From an uncultured Flavobacteriales bacterium (lineage in GTDB: Bacteria > Bacteroidota > Bacteroidia > Flavobacteriales_D > Sanyastnellaceae): a stretch of DNA of 64,000 nt. Positions 35,044-45,168 of this stretch are shown here, piece by piece. A program made the translations under genes and the position numbers. Numbering within the stretch: the stretch's first letter is position 1; every line of letters begins with the position of its first letter. The notes under the pieces were generated by a model that worked only from the letters and a program-made list of their open reading frames with translations, did no database searches and was not told the origin of the DNA. The DNA is taken from positions 1 through 64,000 of the forward strand of contig CALKGQ010000024.1 of NCBI GenBank assembly GCA_938085425.1. Reading direction: 5' to 3'.

Positions 35044-36234
35044 ATGCTCTACCACCTGTTCACCACCCTCCGAGAGATGTACGACCTGCCAGGCGCCGGT
35101 CTGTTCAGCTTCGTCTCGTTCCGCGCCGCGATGAGTTTGCTCACGTCGCTTGTGGTGGGCATCGCTTTTGGCAAGCGCATCATTGAGTGGCTGCAACTCA
35201 AACAAGTTGGTGAAATCGTCCGTGACTTGGGCCTTGAAGGGCAAATGAACAAGCAAGGCACCCCCACCATGGGCGGGTTGATCATCCTTGGCGCCATCTT
35301 GATCCCCACCCTGCTGTTCGCGGATTTGACCAATGTCTACACCCAGTTGATGATCCTCAGCACCGTGTGGCTTGGCGCCATCGGGTTCATCGACGATTAC
35401 ATCAAGGTGTTCAAGAAGAACAAAGAAGGACTGGCCGGCCGCTTCAAGGTGATTGGGCAAGTGGGCATGGGACTGATTTTGGGTGCGGCCATGGTGTGGC
35501 ACCCCGACATCGCTGTGAAAGAACTGGCCGACGATGGCACCTGGGCCACAGTGCGCTCCACCGCCACCACCATTCCATTCATCAAGGACAACCACTTCGA
35601 CTACGCCTGGCTCCTTTCGTGGGCCATGGAAGATGCCGCCTCTTACGTTTGGATCGTTTTCATCCCTTTGGTCATCCTGGTGGTGACCGCCGTCAGCAAC
35701 GGGGCGAATTTGACGGACGGCATCGACGGATTGGCCACGGGGACGAGTGCCATCATCGGCATGGCCTTGGCCGTCCTCGCGTATGTCAGCTCCAATACGG
35801 TCATTGCGGACTACCTGAGCATCATGTACATCCCTGGCTCCGAAGAGTTGGTGGTGTTCATCGCCGCCTTTGTCGGTGCGTGCGTGGCCTTTCTGTGGTA
35901 CAACGCCTTCCCCGCTCAGGTCTTCATGGGGGACACAGGCTCCCTCGCGCTCGGTGGCATCATCGCGACGTTCGCCATCGCCATCCGCAAGGAATTGCTC
36001 ATCCCTGTCCTCTGCGGAATCTTCCTGATTGAAAACCTCAGTGTGGTCATTCAAGTGGCGTGGTTTCGTCACACCAAGAAAAAACATGGGGAGGGAAGGC
36101 GCGTGTTTCTTATGGCGCCCCTGCACCACCATTATCAAAAGCAAAACATGCCTGAATCCAAAATCACTGCAAGGTTTTGGATTGTTGGCATCCTCCTCGC
36201 TGTGGTCACCATTGTCACCCTCAAAGTCCGCTGA
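35044..36234 (+). CDS. mraY: Phospho-MurNAc-pentapeptide translocase MraY
   Basis: A 396-residue polytopic membrane enzyme (about ten helices) that transfers phospho-MurNAc-pentapeptide to undecaprenyl phosphate, giving lipid I. Motifs are [13 protein letters not shown], the catalytic Asp region [44 protein letters not shown] and HHHYQK near the end ([10 protein letters not shown]). An insertion of about 40 residues between helices 4 and 6 ([14 protein letters not shown]) is usual for Bacteroidota MraY. Confidence 0.97.
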   Translation: MLYHLFTTLREMYDLPGAGLFSFVSFRAAMSLLTSLVVGIAFGKRIIEWLQLKQVGEIVRDLGLEGQMNKQGTPTMGGLIILGAILIPTLLFADLTNVYTQLMILSTVWLGAIGFIDDYIKVFKKNKEGLAGRFKVIGQVGMGLILGAAMVWHPDIAVKELADDGTWATVRSTATTIPFIKDNHFDYAWLLSWAMEDAASYVWIVFIPLVILVVTAVSNGANLTDGIDGLATGTSAIIGMALAVLAYVSSNTVIADYLSIMYIPGSEELVVFIAAFVGACVAFLWYNAFPAQVFMGDTGSLALGGIIATFAIAIRKELLIPVLCGIFLIENLSVVIQVAWFRHTKKKHGEGRRVFLMAPLHHHYQKQNMPESKITARFWIVGILLAVVTIVTLKVR

Positions 36235-36240
36235 TCTCCC

Positions 36241-37635
36241 ATGAACCTCCAGGACCCCATCCTCGTACTTGGCGCCGGCGAAAGCGGCGTAGGCTCCGCC
36301 CTTTTGGCGAGGTCGGTGGGGGCCCCTGTCTTGGTCAGTGATGCGGGCAATGGCCCGGGAGTGGCAGAACTCGAATCCGAAGGCATCGACCACGAAGCGG
36401 GTGGACACCGCATGGACGAATGGCCCACCGTTCACACCGTGGTCAAGAGCCCTGGCATCCCAGAAGACGCGGAGGTGGTCGTCGCTTGCAAGGACCGCGG
36501 ATGGGAAGTCATCAGCGACATCGAGTATGCCGCCCGAATCCACAAAGGATTGGGACATGACACCCCCGTGATTGGGGTGACAGGTGCCAATGGGAAGACC
36601 ACCACCACTGCCATGATCGACCACATGTTCCGAAAGGAAGGGTGGGACGTGGACTGCGTGGGCAACATCGGCACGAGCTGGGCGCGTCGCCTTTCTGAAA
36701 GGGTGGTGAACGGCCATGACCCTGCGCAGGCGACAGTGGTCGAGGTGAGCAGTTTCCAATTGGACGGAACCTCCACCTTCCGTCCAGATGTGGGGGTGCT
36801 GCTGAACATCACCCCCGACCATTTGGACCGCTACAACAACGACATGAACAACTACGCCGCTTCCAAGTGGCGCATCACGGCCGCCCAAACCTCTGGCGAC
36901 CATCTGATTTACAACGCGGACTGCACCTGGACCAAGCGCATGCTTGACCAGCATGGCACTTCCGCCCAACTCCTCCCCCTCAGTGCGGAGCGCCCTCTCC
37001 ACGAGGTCGCCACCGATGGCCGGGGAGGTGGTTTGGACCCCAACGACAATTCACAATTCATCCTCCAACATTTCAATTCATTCACAATGACCATTCAAAA
37101 ATTGGCCATGCAGGGGAAGCACAACCTCTTCAATTCCATGGCAGCGGGCATGACAGGCCGCATCTTGGACCTCAGGAAAGAAGGCATCCGCGAGAGCCTC
37201 CAAAGTTTCGAAGGCGTGGAACACCGTCTGGAATTCGTTTCAGAAGTCAACGGAATCACCTTCATCAACGACTCCAAGGCGACCAACGTCAACAGCGCCT
37301 GGTACGCCCTTGAATGTGCCACTTCTCCTGTCATTTGGATCGCAGGTGGCATCGACAAAGGGAACGACTACAGCACCTTGGTGCCGCTTGTCAAGGACAA
37401 AGTCAAGCACATGATTTGCATGGGCAAGAACAATGCGCCGCTTCACAAGGCCTTTGACGAACTCGTGGAAACGAGCCATGACGTGGCCTCGGCAGAAGAA
37501 GCTGTGGCCTTGGCCTACCAGTTGGGATTGCCCGGCGAAACGGCCCTGCTGTCTCCAGCATGCGCAAGTTTTGACTTGTTTGGCAGCTACGAACAGCGTG
37601 GACGCAGTTTCAAACAGGCCGTTCGCGCCCTCTGA
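36241..37635 (+). CDS. murD: UDP-MurNAc-L-alanine:D-glutamate ligase MurD
   Basis: A 464-residue Mur ligase. The N-terminal Rossmann domain begins ILVLGAGESGVGSALLA, the ATP loop is GVTGANGKTTTTAM, and EVSSFQLDGTSTFRPDVGVLLNITPDHLDRY, NDSKATNV and LLSPACASFDLFGSYEQRG follow. All are MurD hallmarks. It adds D-Glu to UDP-MurNAc-L-Ala. It starts 6 bp after mraY. Confidence 0.96.
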   Translation: MNLQDPILVLGAGESGVGSALLARSVGAPVLVSDAGNGPGVAELESEGIDHEAGGHRMDEWPTVHTVVKSPGIPEDAEVVVACKDRGWEVISDIEYAARIHKGLGHDTPVIGVTGANGKTTTTAMIDHMFRKEGWDVDCVGNIGTSWARRLSERVVNGHDPAQATVVEVSSFQLDGTSTFRPDVGVLLNITPDHLDRYNNDMNNYAASKWRITAAQTSGDHLIYNADCTWTKRMLDQHGTSAQLLPLSAERPLHEVATDGRGGGLDPNDNSQFILQHFNSFTMTIQKLAMQGKHNLFNSMAAGMTGRILDLRKEGIRESLQSFEGVEHRLEFVSEVNGITFINDSKATNVNSAWYALECATSPVIWIAGGIDKGNDYSTLVPLVKDKVKHMICMGKNNAPLHKAFDELVETSHDVASAEEAVALAYQLGLPGETALLSPACASFDLFGSYEQRGRSFKQAVRAL

Positions 37636-37658
37636 ATGAACGTCTCCTTGACGGTGTC

Positions 37659-38849
37659 ATGAACGAGATTCTCGCCAGCATACGAGAGCGGTTGGAAGGC
37701 GACCGCGTGCTTTGGGGCATCGCCCTCGTGCTCACTTTGGCCTCCTTGGTCACCGTGTACAGCGCGATCAGCACCCTTGCCTACAAAGCCGACGGCAACA
37801 GTGCCAAATTCCTCTTCAAGCAGATCGCGCTGCTTTCAGGGGGGTGGTTGGTCATGTTTGGCGTGCACAGAATCCACTTCAAATACTTCAGCAAACTGGC
37901 CAACATCCTGTTGGTGTTTGCGATCGCCGCCTTGGTCTTCACGCTGTTGTTTGGCACCGACATCAACGACGCCCGTCGTTGGATCAAAATCCCCTTCATT
38001 GGGTTGACGGTGCAAACGTCTGACTTTGCCAAGCTTGCCTTGGTCCTTTGGGTGGCCCGCCAGCTTCACGTCCGCAAGGAAGTCCTGCACGACTTTTGGC
38101 AAGGCACAGCCCCCATTCTCGCTGGAATCGCGCTGGTCTGTGGATTGATTGTGCCCTCTGACTTTTCGACGGCCGCCATGCTCGGGGCCATTTGTTTTGC
38201 CATGCTCTTCGTTGGAGGATTGCCATGGAAACAAGTGGTGCTGATGACAGGGCTTGCCTTTTCAGGTCTGTTGGGGCTTTACGGGGTGGGCAAGGCGGCG
38301 CCCGATGCCCTTCCGAGGTTTGCAACATGGGCCAACAGGATGGAGAGCTTCACAGGATTTGCCACAGGTCAACCTCAAGTCAGCAGCGACGAGGACTACC
38401 AAATCGAGTTGGCCCAAATCGCCATCCACAAGGGCGGGCTGTTCCCGCATGGCCCAGCATCTGGCACCTCACGGAACTTCCTCCCCCATCCCTATTCCGA
38501 CATGATCTTTGCCTTCATTGTGGAAGAGTGGGGGGCCATCTTGGGGGGACTCGGGCTGGTGCTTCTTTACCTCGCCCTCCTCTTTCGCGCCTCGCGAACG
38601 GCCATCAAGTGCGACCATCCATTTGGCCAAAACCTCGTCCTTGGCTTGGGGCTGATGATCACTGTCCAGGCTTTGGTCAACATGGGGGTGTCGGTGCGTT
38701 TGTTCCCCACCACCGGCCAGCCGTTGCCCCTGGTGAGCTATGGCGGAACCTCCCTTCTGTTCACCTGTTTGTCGATTGGCATGATGCTCGCCGTCTCCAG
38801 GGTGGTGTTGAATGGGAAGGGCGAAACGTCTGGAAACACCCTCAAATAG
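37659..38849 (+). CDS. ftsW: SEDS septal peptidoglycan polymerase FtsW
   Basis: A 396-residue protein with about ten membrane helices. SEDS motifs include NDARRWIKIPFIGLTVQTSDFAKLALV, PDFSTA-like VPSDFSTAAML, the catalytic-Asp loop LPHPYSDMIFAFIVEEWG, and the terminal PLPLVSYGGTSLLFTCLSIG. It polymerises lipid II at the septum together with FtsI. Its place between murD and murG, with no second SEDS gene nearby, favours FtsW over RodA. Confidence 0.95.
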   Translation: MNEILASIRERLEGDRVLWGIALVLTLASLVTVYSAISTLAYKADGNSAKFLFKQIALLSGGWLVMFGVHRIHFKYFSKLANILLVFAIAALVFTLLFGTDINDARRWIKIPFIGLTVQTSDFAKLALVLWVARQLHVRKEVLHDFWQGTAPILAGIALVCGLIVPSDFSTAAMLGAICFAMLFVGGLPWKQVVLMTGLAFSGLLGLYGVGKAAPDALPRFATWANRMESFTGFATGQPQVSSDEDYQIELAQIAIHKGGLFPHGPASGTSRNFLPHPYSDMIFAFIVEEWGAILGGLGLVLLYLALLFRASRTAIKCDHPFGQNLVLGLGLMITVQALVNMGVSVRLFPTTGQPLPLVSYGGTSLLFTCLSIGMMLAVSRVVLNGKGETSGNTLK

Positions 38850-38854
38850 ACGCC

Positions 38855-39982
38855 ATGTCCACACTGACAAAGGTTGTGATTTCAGGAGGAGGCACAGGCG
38901 GACACATCCACCCCGCATTGGCCATCGCCGATGAAGTCAAACGGCGAAATCCCCAAGCAAAAGTGCACTTTGTGGGCGCCTTGGGAAGGATGGAGATGGA
39001 CAAAGTCCCGGCGGCAGGGTACAGCATCGATGGGTTGTGGATCAGTGGACTGAACCGCCGTTGGACCAGCACCCAAAACCTCAGCTTCCCTTTCAAATTG
39101 CTCCACAGCCTTTGGGCAGCGAGGCGCATCCTGCGTGTTCAACAGCCTCAGGTGGTGGTAGGCGTCGGAGGTTTTGCGAGCGGACCCTTGTTGGACCAAG
39201 CCGTGCGCAAAGGCATCCCCACCCTCATCCAAGAGCAAAACAGCTTTCCTGGCATCACCAACCGATTGTTGGCCCAAAGGGTGGACCGGATTTGCGCAGG
39301 ACTCCCAGGACTGGACCGTTGGTTTCCGAAGGATCGCATCGTGCAAACAGGCAATCCACTTCGCGCCCACGTGCGGGAATTGATGGATGAAGCGTCGCCT
39401 GACCTCGAGGCCGCACGGGGCCATTGGGGGCTGCCCAATGAAGGACCCATGGTGTTCATCATGGGAGGCAGCTTGGGTGCCCAATCCATGAACGAAGCGG
39501 TGCAAAACATCTTGTCAAGGAAACCAAGGTTGTCCGAACGGGGCTACCAAATCTTGTGGCAATGCGGCGCGCGTTACCTCGATGCCTGCCAAGCTTGGCT
39601 GAATGCCCACCCCTGCGATGGAGTGGTCTGCAAAGGATTCATTGACCGAATGGACCTGGCCTACCAAGCTGCCGACCTCATTGCCTCCCGGGCGGGAGCG
39701 ATGTCCATTGCTGAACTTGCCTTGGTGGGAAAACCGAGCATTTTGGTCCCTTCTCCACATGTTGCGGAGGACCACCAAACCCACAATGCGCGGAGTCTTA
39801 CAGAGTTGGGCGGCGCCCTGCTCCTTCGCGACGACCAAGTACAAACCCAACTGGGCCATCACCTCCAGTCTTTGATCGCCGACCGCCCAAGGTGCGAAGC
39901 CATGGGGACAGCCATGCGGCAGGCGGCAAGGCCCCAAGCTGCGTCCGATGTGGTGGACGAATTGGAAAAGCTCGTTGCATGA
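38855..39982 (+). CDS. murG: Lipid II synthase (GlcNAc transferase) MurG
   Basis: A 375-residue GT28 glycosyltransferase. The N-terminal glycine loop is VVISGGGTGGHIHPALAIADE; GVGGFASGPLL, IQEQNSFPGITNRLLA, GGSLGAQSMNEAV and the donor-binding SRAGAMSIAEL follow. It adds GlcNAc to lipid I at the cytoplasmic face. The ATG at 38855 gives the standard start; a longer in-frame extension lies inside ftsW and is rejected. It overlaps murC by 4 bp. Confidence 0.96.
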   Translation: MSTLTKVVISGGGTGGHIHPALAIADEVKRRNPQAKVHFVGALGRMEMDKVPAAGYSIDGLWISGLNRRWTSTQNLSFPFKLLHSLWAARRILRVQQPQVVVGVGGFASGPLLDQAVRKGIPTLIQEQNSFPGITNRLLAQRVDRICAGLPGLDRWFPKDRIVQTGNPLRAHVRELMDEASPDLEAARGHWGLPNEGPMVFIMGGSLGAQSMNEAVQNILSRKPRLSERGYQILWQCGARYLDACQAWLNAHPCDGVVCKGFIDRMDLAYQAADLIASRAGAMSIAELALVGKPSILVPSPHVAEDHQTHNARSLTELGGALLLRDDQVQTQLGHHLQSLIADRPRCEAMGTAMRQAARPQAASDVVDELEKLVA

Positions 39983-41379
39983 CGAAACACGTGTTCTTCT
40001 TGGGCATGGGCGGCATTGGGATGAGTGCACTTGCCCGGCATCTTCACAGCCTTGGGCACGTGGTAGGAGGGTACGATGCCCAGCCTTCCCCTCTTCTCGA
40101 TGCACTGCAAGACGAGGGATTGTGGGTGACCCACCAAGATGACCCTGAGGTCCTTCCCCCTTGGGCACGTGAGGCTGGCCCTGACACTTTGACCGTCGTC
40201 TACACCCCCGCGATGCCGGCTCACCTGTCCCATTTGCTGCACTTCAAAGCGCAAGGACACGTGCCCATGAAGCGTGCCCAACTCTTGGGCCAATTGACCT
40301 CCCAAAAGCCCACCTTGGCGGTGGCTGGCACCCATGGAAAGACCACGACATCGAATTGGCTTGCCGCCATGCTCTGGGAAATGCCGGACCGATGCCACGC
40401 CTTTCTTGGGGGCATCGACCACTCGCATGGAACCAACCATTTGACCTCCCCGTCGGCCACTTGGCACGTGGTGGAAGCAGATGAATTTGACCGAAGCTTC
40501 CACCACCTGCATCCCACCCATGCAGCCATCACGACCCTTGACCCCGACCACCTCGATGTCTATGGAACGTCGTTGGCCCTGGAAGAGGCCTTTGCACAGT
40601 TTGGCCAGCAAACAAGAGAAGTGCTCCTCCTGCCCATGGACCTTGAATGGCCTCATGCCAAGGATGGCTCCGGCCCCAAGTTGGAGCGTTTTGCCCTGTG
40701 TGAAGCAGGCCAAGCCCCGCCAGCAGATGCCGACCATTTGGCGGTCCTCCACCCTGAGGGAACCATGGTAGAATTCCGCATTGGCTTCAAAGAAAAGGAC
40801 GGCGGCATCCACTTCCACGCCCGTCCCTCAATGCCCGGGAAACACAACGCAGCCAATGCATTGGTGGCCGCCTCCCTGGCACACCACGCCGGTGCCTCCC
40901 AAGAAGTCATTGCCCGTGTGGTGTCTGAATTTCAGGGGGTCCACCGGCGCATGGATGTGCATCTGGACACGCCCAATGCGGTGTACATCGACGACTATGC
41001 GCATCATCCAACGGAGTTGAGGGCACTGATTGACGCCGTCAAAGGGCGTTGGCCCCGACGACATCTCACCCTGGTGTTTCAACCCCATTTGTATTCGAGA
41101 ACCCGAGATTTTATGCAAGAATTCTCCGAAGTTCTTGCCTTGGCAGACCGCGTCCTTTTGCTGCCCATTTACCCTGCCCGTGAGGCGCCCATCCCCGGTG
41201 TTGATGCACAATGGCTGTTTGATAACATCTCGACACCCCACAAGCAACTCTGCACTTCAGATTCCATCTTCGGTTCCTTGAAGGCATGTCCCGTGGATGT
41301 GTTGGTGACGGCAGGGGCAGGCGACATCGATCGCTTGGTTCCCAAAGCCCTCCAGCACATGCAGGGCCGCCGGAACTGA
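39979..41379 (+). CDS. murC: UDP-MurNAc:L-alanine ligase MurC
   Basis: A 466-residue Mur ligase that attaches L-Ala to UDP-MurNAc. It begins HVFFLGMGGIGMSALARHL. The ATP loop is AVAGTHGKTTTSNWL; EADEFDRSFHHLHP, HRRMDVH and DDYAHHPTELRALI follow, with FQPHLYSRTRDF in the C-terminal domain. The start at 39979 overlaps the murG stop. I note MurC rather than Mpl because of its dcw position. Confidence 0.95.
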   Translation: MTKHVFFLGMGGIGMSALARHLHSLGHVVGGYDAQPSPLLDALQDEGLWVTHQDDPEVLPPWAREAGPDTLTVVYTPAMPAHLSHLLHFKAQGHVPMKRAQLLGQLTSQKPTLAVAGTHGKTTTSNWLAAMLWEMPDRCHAFLGGIDHSHGTNHLTSPSATWHVVEADEFDRSFHHLHPTHAAITTLDPDHLDVYGTSLALEEAFAQFGQQTREVLLLPMDLEWPHAKDGSGPKLERFALCEAGQAPPADADHLAVLHPEGTMVEFRIGFKEKDGGIHFHARPSMPGKHNAANALVAASLAHHAGASQEVIARVVSEFQGVHRRMDVHLDTPNAVYIDDYAHHPTELRALIDAVKGRWPRRHLTLVFQPHLYSRTRDFMQEFSEVLALADRVLLLPIYPAREAPIPGVDAQWLFDNISTPHKQLCTSDSIFGSLKACPVDVLVTAGAGDIDRLVPKALQHMQGRRN

Positions 41380-41383
41380 CGAC

Positions 41384-42100
41384 ATGATTGCACGCACCCT
41401 CAGCACCCTCCTCTCCCTCGCCGCTCTCTTCGCGGTGCTCGGATTCGCCGGCACACAAGCTGCCGAACGGCGTGTGCAATCCATCGAGGTGAATGTGAAA
41501 GATGCAGCCCAAGCCGAATTTCTCAATGGACGACGCATTGCCGAGCAACTTGGCACGACGAGACTCGAAGGAGAGTTGTTGGGCGATGTCGATCTCCAGT
41601 CCATGGTGGACCATTTGGAAACCATGGGCCCTTGTTCCCACGCTGAGGCCTACCCCACCATGGATGGAACCTTGCACATTGATGTTTGGCAAAGGACACC
41701 CCTTCTCCGGGTGCACGTCAACGGCGGCCGCGACTTTTACCTCGACGAGGAAGGCAAAACCATGGAGCTGGATGCCTACCACACCCCCCACATCCCCGTG
41801 ATGCATGTGGACCGTGAGACCCAAGCCACCATGGGCTACCGCTTCGTCAAGGCCACGGAAGGAGACCTCTTTTGGGATGCCCTGACCGACCAACTCTCCA
41901 TGAACGACCAAGGGGAGCTCGTGCTCCACCCTCGTCTTGCAGGCCACCACATTGTGCTTGGAAACGACAAGGAGGTCCAGCATAAAAAACGCAACCTCCT
42001 CGCCTTTTACCGCGCACACATCGAGCGCGGCAATCTGAGAACGTACCAACGCATTGACCTCACCTACCGCGATCAAGTGATTGCACAACGCTACCCATGA
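41384..42100 (+). CDS. ftsQ: Cell division protein FtsQ
   Basis: A 238-residue protein with a single N-terminal helix (LSTLLSLAALFAVLGFAGT) and a periplasmic part. It has the Bacteroidota FtsQ pattern: AERRVQSIEVNVKDAAQAEFLNGRRIAEQL, an acidic strand region, EAYPTMDGTLHIDVWQRTPLLRV and YLDEEGKTMELD. FtsQ is the divisome scaffold that binds FtsL and FtsB. Sequence similarity across phyla is low, so the call leans on the beta-domain motif WQRTPLLRV and on its position between murC and ftsA. Confidence 0.88.
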   Translation: MIARTLSTLLSLAALFAVLGFAGTQAAERRVQSIEVNVKDAAQAEFLNGRRIAEQLGTTRLEGELLGDVDLQSMVDHLETMGPCSHAEAYPTMDGTLHIDVWQRTPLLRVHVNGGRDFYLDEEGKTMELDAYHTPHIPVMHVDRETQATMGYRFVKATEGDLFWDALTDQLSMNDQGELVLHPRLAGHHIVLGNDKEVQHKKRNLLAFYRAHIERGNLRTYQRIDLTYRDQVIAQRYP

Positions 42101-43374
42101 TGGAGAACCAACCCAACACCAACACCAACGAAATCGTCGTCGGACTCGACATTGGAACGACCAAAATCGCTTGCTTCATTGGACGCAAGAACGAGTTTGG
42201 GAAAATTGAACTCTTGGGCTACGGCCGAAGTGAATCCGTGGGGGTCTCCAGAGGAGTAGTGGCCAACATTGACCGCACCGTCGCCTCCATCAAGCAGGCT
42301 GTGCAGGAGGCGGAGGAAAAGGTCGGCGCGCAAATCCAACTGGTCAATGTGGGCATTGCAGGACAGCACATCAAGAGCTTGCAACATCGAGGTTTGATCA
42401 CACGGGAAAACCTTGAAGCAGAGATTGGCTTGCAAGACATTGAGGCCTTGATCGAGGACATGCACAAACTGGTGATGCAACCTGGAGAGGAAATCCTTCA
42501 CGTCATTCCGCAAGAATTCACCGTGGACAACGAGCAAGGCATCAAGGACCCCATCGGGATGTCTGGCGTGAGGCTAGAAGCCAATTTCCACATCATCACA
42601 GGACAAATGGCCGCCGCACAGAACATCTACAAGTGCATCCGCAAAGCTGGCCTTGAGGTGGACCAACTCATCCTTGAGCCCCTGGCCTCTGCCGCTTCTG
42701 TGCTTTCTGAAGAGGAGAAAGAAGCTGGTGTCGCATTGGTCGACATCGGAGGTGGCACCACCGACATCGCGATTTTCCAAGATGGCATCATCCGCCACAC
42801 CGCTGTCATCCCCTTCGGTGGCAATGTCATCAGCGACGACATCCGACAGGGATGTCAGATCATGAAGCGCCAAGCAGAGCAACTCAAAAAGAAGTTTGGC
42901 TCGGCTTTGGCACAGGAAACCAAAGCGAATGAAATTGTCTGCATCCCTGGGCTTACAGGACGCAAGCCCAAGGAGATTGCCCTTCGCACGTTGTCGCAAA
43001 TCATTGAGGCTCGGATGACGGAAATCATTGAACATGTGCACTACGAGGTGCGCAGTTCAGGATTTGGGGACCAGCTCATTGGCGGAATTGTCTTGACAGG
43101 AGGCGGGTCCCAATTGAAGCATGTGACACAACTGTTCCAATTTGTGACAGGCCTCGATTGCCGTCTTGGTTTCCCAGGCGAGCACATCACCAATGCTCCG
43201 GAAGACACCTCCATTCCATCCTATTCCACCGGCGTAGGTTTGGTGATCAAAGGATACGATCGCATCCGCGCCAAATCCACAGACGACTCAACGGAGACGG
43301 CCAAGCCCAAACGAGACTTTGGAAAGGCCTTCATGAACAACATCAAGACCTGGTTCGAGACCGACGTCGCCTGA
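42097..43374 (+). CDS. ftsA: Cell division protein FtsA
   Basis: A 425-residue actin-fold ATPase that tethers FtsZ filaments to the membrane. Motifs are VVGLDIGTTKIACFIG (phosphate 1), GVALVDIGGGTTDIAIF (phosphate 2) and GIVLTGGGSQLKHVTQLF (adenosine), with the 1C domain between (HIIPQEF-like HVIPQEFTVDNEQGIKDPIGM). The C-terminal amphipathic membrane-targeting segment is GKAFMNNIKTWFE. The start overlaps the ftsQ stop by 4 bp; ftsZ begins 39 bp downstream. Confidence 0.97.
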   Translation: MMENQPNTNTNEIVVGLDIGTTKIACFIGRKNEFGKIELLGYGRSESVGVSRGVVANIDRTVASIKQAVQEAEEKVGAQIQLVNVGIAGQHIKSLQHRGLITRENLEAEIGLQDIEALIEDMHKLVMQPGEEILHVIPQEFTVDNEQGIKDPIGMSGVRLEANFHIITGQMAAAQNIYKCIRKAGLEVDQLILEPLASAASVLSEEEKEAGVALVDIGGGTTDIAIFQDGIIRHTAVIPFGGNVISDDIRQGCQIMKRQAEQLKKKFGSALAQETKANEIVCIPGLTGRKPKEIALRTLSQIIEARMTEIIEHVHYEVRSSGFGDQLIGGIVLTGGGSQLKHVTQLFQFVTGLDCRLGFPGEHITNAPEDTSIPSYSTGVGLVIKGYDRIRAKSTDDSTETAKPKRDFGKAFMNNIKTWFETDVA

Positions 43375-43413
43375 CCCTTCCTCCACCTCCCTTCCATCCG
43401 AAAACAACCTTCC

Positions 43414-45168
43414 ATGCATTTCAATCTCCCTCAATCGTCCAACTCTCCGATCAAAGTCATCGGTGTAGGTGGTGGCGGCTCCAATGCCGTGAACACCATG
43501 TTTGAACAAGGCATCAACGGCGTCGACTTCATCGTCTGCAACACCGATGCACAGGCCTTGGACATCAGCCCAGTGCCCAGAAAAATTCAGTTGGGGGCCA
43601 CCCTCACTGGAGGTCAAGGCGCAGGCTCTCTTCCCGAGGTGGGCAAAAATGCCGCGATTGAAAGCCTGGACGAATTGACCAACCTCTTGGGCACCGACAC
43701 CAGCATGGTCTTCATCACTGCCGGCATGGGCGGTGGCACGGGGACTGGCGCGGCACCTGTCATTGCACAAGCCTGCCGAGAGCGCGGCATCCTCACCGTC
43801 GGCATCGTCACCATCCCCTTTCAATTTGAAGGACGACGACGCAACACCCAAGCCTCAGAAGGGCTCGACGCCATGCGCGAAGCCGTGGACACCTTGCTCA
43901 TCATCCGCAACGACAAACTCAGGGAGCTGTTTGGCAACCAAACCATTCGCAGTGCCTTTGCCAATGCAGACCAGGTCCTCTGCACAGCGGCCAAAGGCAT
44001 TGCCGAAGTCATCACGTTGACGGGCGAAATCAACGTCGACATGAACGATGTGAACACCGTCATGCGCAACAGTGGACGGGCCATCATGGGCTCCGGAAGT
44101 GCCTCTGGACAGGGACGTGCGGTCAAGGCCGTCGGCGAAGCCCTTGAGAGCCCACTGCTCAATGACAGCGACATCACAGGTGCCAACTTCGTGTTGCTGA
44201 ACATCACGTTTGGTACGGAAGAGATCCTCATGGATGAAATCATGGAGATCACAGACCACATCCAAGCCTCAGCTGGACAAACTGCTGAGGTCATTTGGGG
44301 TTACGGCACCGATCCAAACCTTGGCGAAGACCTCTGTGTCACCGTCATCGCCACAGGATTTGAAGGCCAAAACCTCGACCAAACACAAGCCGTCTCTTCG
44401 CCCAAGAAACACTATCTCGAAAAGGAAGACTCTGTGGAGAACAATGTGCCACCTGCGGTGCCCACACCAGCCACTGAAGATTCTGAGCCGTTCTTGGTTC
44501 AACCCGACTCCTCAGAACCCCATGCTGACCTCGTGTCTGACAACTTGAAGTGGGACCTGCAGGCCCCACAAAAGGAATTGTTCCCATCGGCCGAGGAGGC
44601 ACCTCTCGCTGAGGTCCCCACGCCTGACGCCCAAGCCGACTTGCCCCAAGCAAGCTTGACCCACGAAGAGTCGACTGCCTTGGAAGGCCCAGAATTGGAC
44701 AGCACTGCCATGTCAAACGACACCATGGACACAGGGACCAATGAAGGGTTTGTCATTTACAACCTCGATGAAGTGCCAGAGCCAGAAGATCTGACGCCTG
44801 ACACCCCATCAGATGCCGCTCCGGCCGAAGCCACGCCAACAGAATCTGACTGGACCACAGACGAAGAAGATGCCACTCCCCAACCGCAACCTTCCGTCCA
44901 GCCTTCTCGAGAAGCATTTGCAGAGCGTCAGCGTCAAATCACGCGCAACCTCGCCGAATTCAAGAGCAAATTGAACCTTCCTGGCAGAATCGCGGACTTG
45001 GAAAACGAACCCGCCTACAAGCGCCGAAATGTCTCCATCGAAGACACACCGCACAGCTCGGAATCGTCCATGAGCAGATTCAGCCTGAACGAAGAGGTCG
45101 ATGCAGAAGGAAACCGCCGCACCGAACTCCGGGACGACAACTCCTTCCTTCATGACAACGTGGACTGA
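43414..45168 (+). CDS. ftsZ: Cell division GTPase FtsZ with long acidic tail
   Basis: A 584-residue tubulin homologue that forms the Z-ring. The N-terminal GTPase core (about 1-320) has VIGVGGGGSNAVN, the tubulin signature GMGGGTGTGAAPVIA near residue 105 and NVDMNDVNTVMRNSG. A disordered linker rich in Glu, Pro, Thr and Asp runs from about 330 to 500. A conserved tail region follows (RNLAEFKSKLNLPGRIADLE and later TPHSSESSMSRFSL). Long tails of this kind are usual in Bacteroidota. The stop shares a base with the next start (TGATG). Confidence 0.97.
   Translation: MHFNLPQSSNSPIKVIGVGGGGSNAVNTMFEQGINGVDFIVCNTDAQALDISPVPRKIQLGATLTGGQGAGSLPEVGKNAAIESLDELTNLLGTDTSMVFITAGMGGGTGTGAAPVIAQACRERGILTVGIVTIPFQFEGRRRNTQASEGLDAMREAVDTLLIIRNDKLRELFGNQTIRSAFANADQVLCTAAKGIAEVITLTGEINVDMNDVNTVMRNSGRAIMGSGSASGQGRAVKAVGEALESPLLNDSDITGANFVLLNITFGTEEILMDEIMEITDHIQASAGQTAEVIWGYGTDPNLGEDLCVTVIATGFEGQNLDQTQAVSSPKKHYLEKEDSVENNVPPAVPTPATEDSEPFLVQPDSSEPHADLVSDNLKWDLQAPQKELFPSAEEAPLAEVPTPDAQADLPQASLTHEESTALEGPELDSTAMSNDTMDTGTNEGFVIYNLDEVPEPEDLTPDTPSDAAPAEATPTESDWTTDEEDATPQPQPSVQPSREAFAERQRQITRNLAEFKSKLNLPGRIADLENEPAYKRRNVSIEDTPHSSESSMSRFSLNEEVDAEGNRRTELRDDNSFLHDNVD

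Noticed and set aside
34720-37002. Long minus-strand open frame opposite murE, mraY and murD
   Set aside because: Crosses three confident genes and lacks any domain; a shadow frame.
38192-38854. Extended N-terminus of murG reaching back into ftsW
   Set aside because: The family start motif begins at the ATG at 38855, and the upstream part is out-of-frame ftsW sequence.
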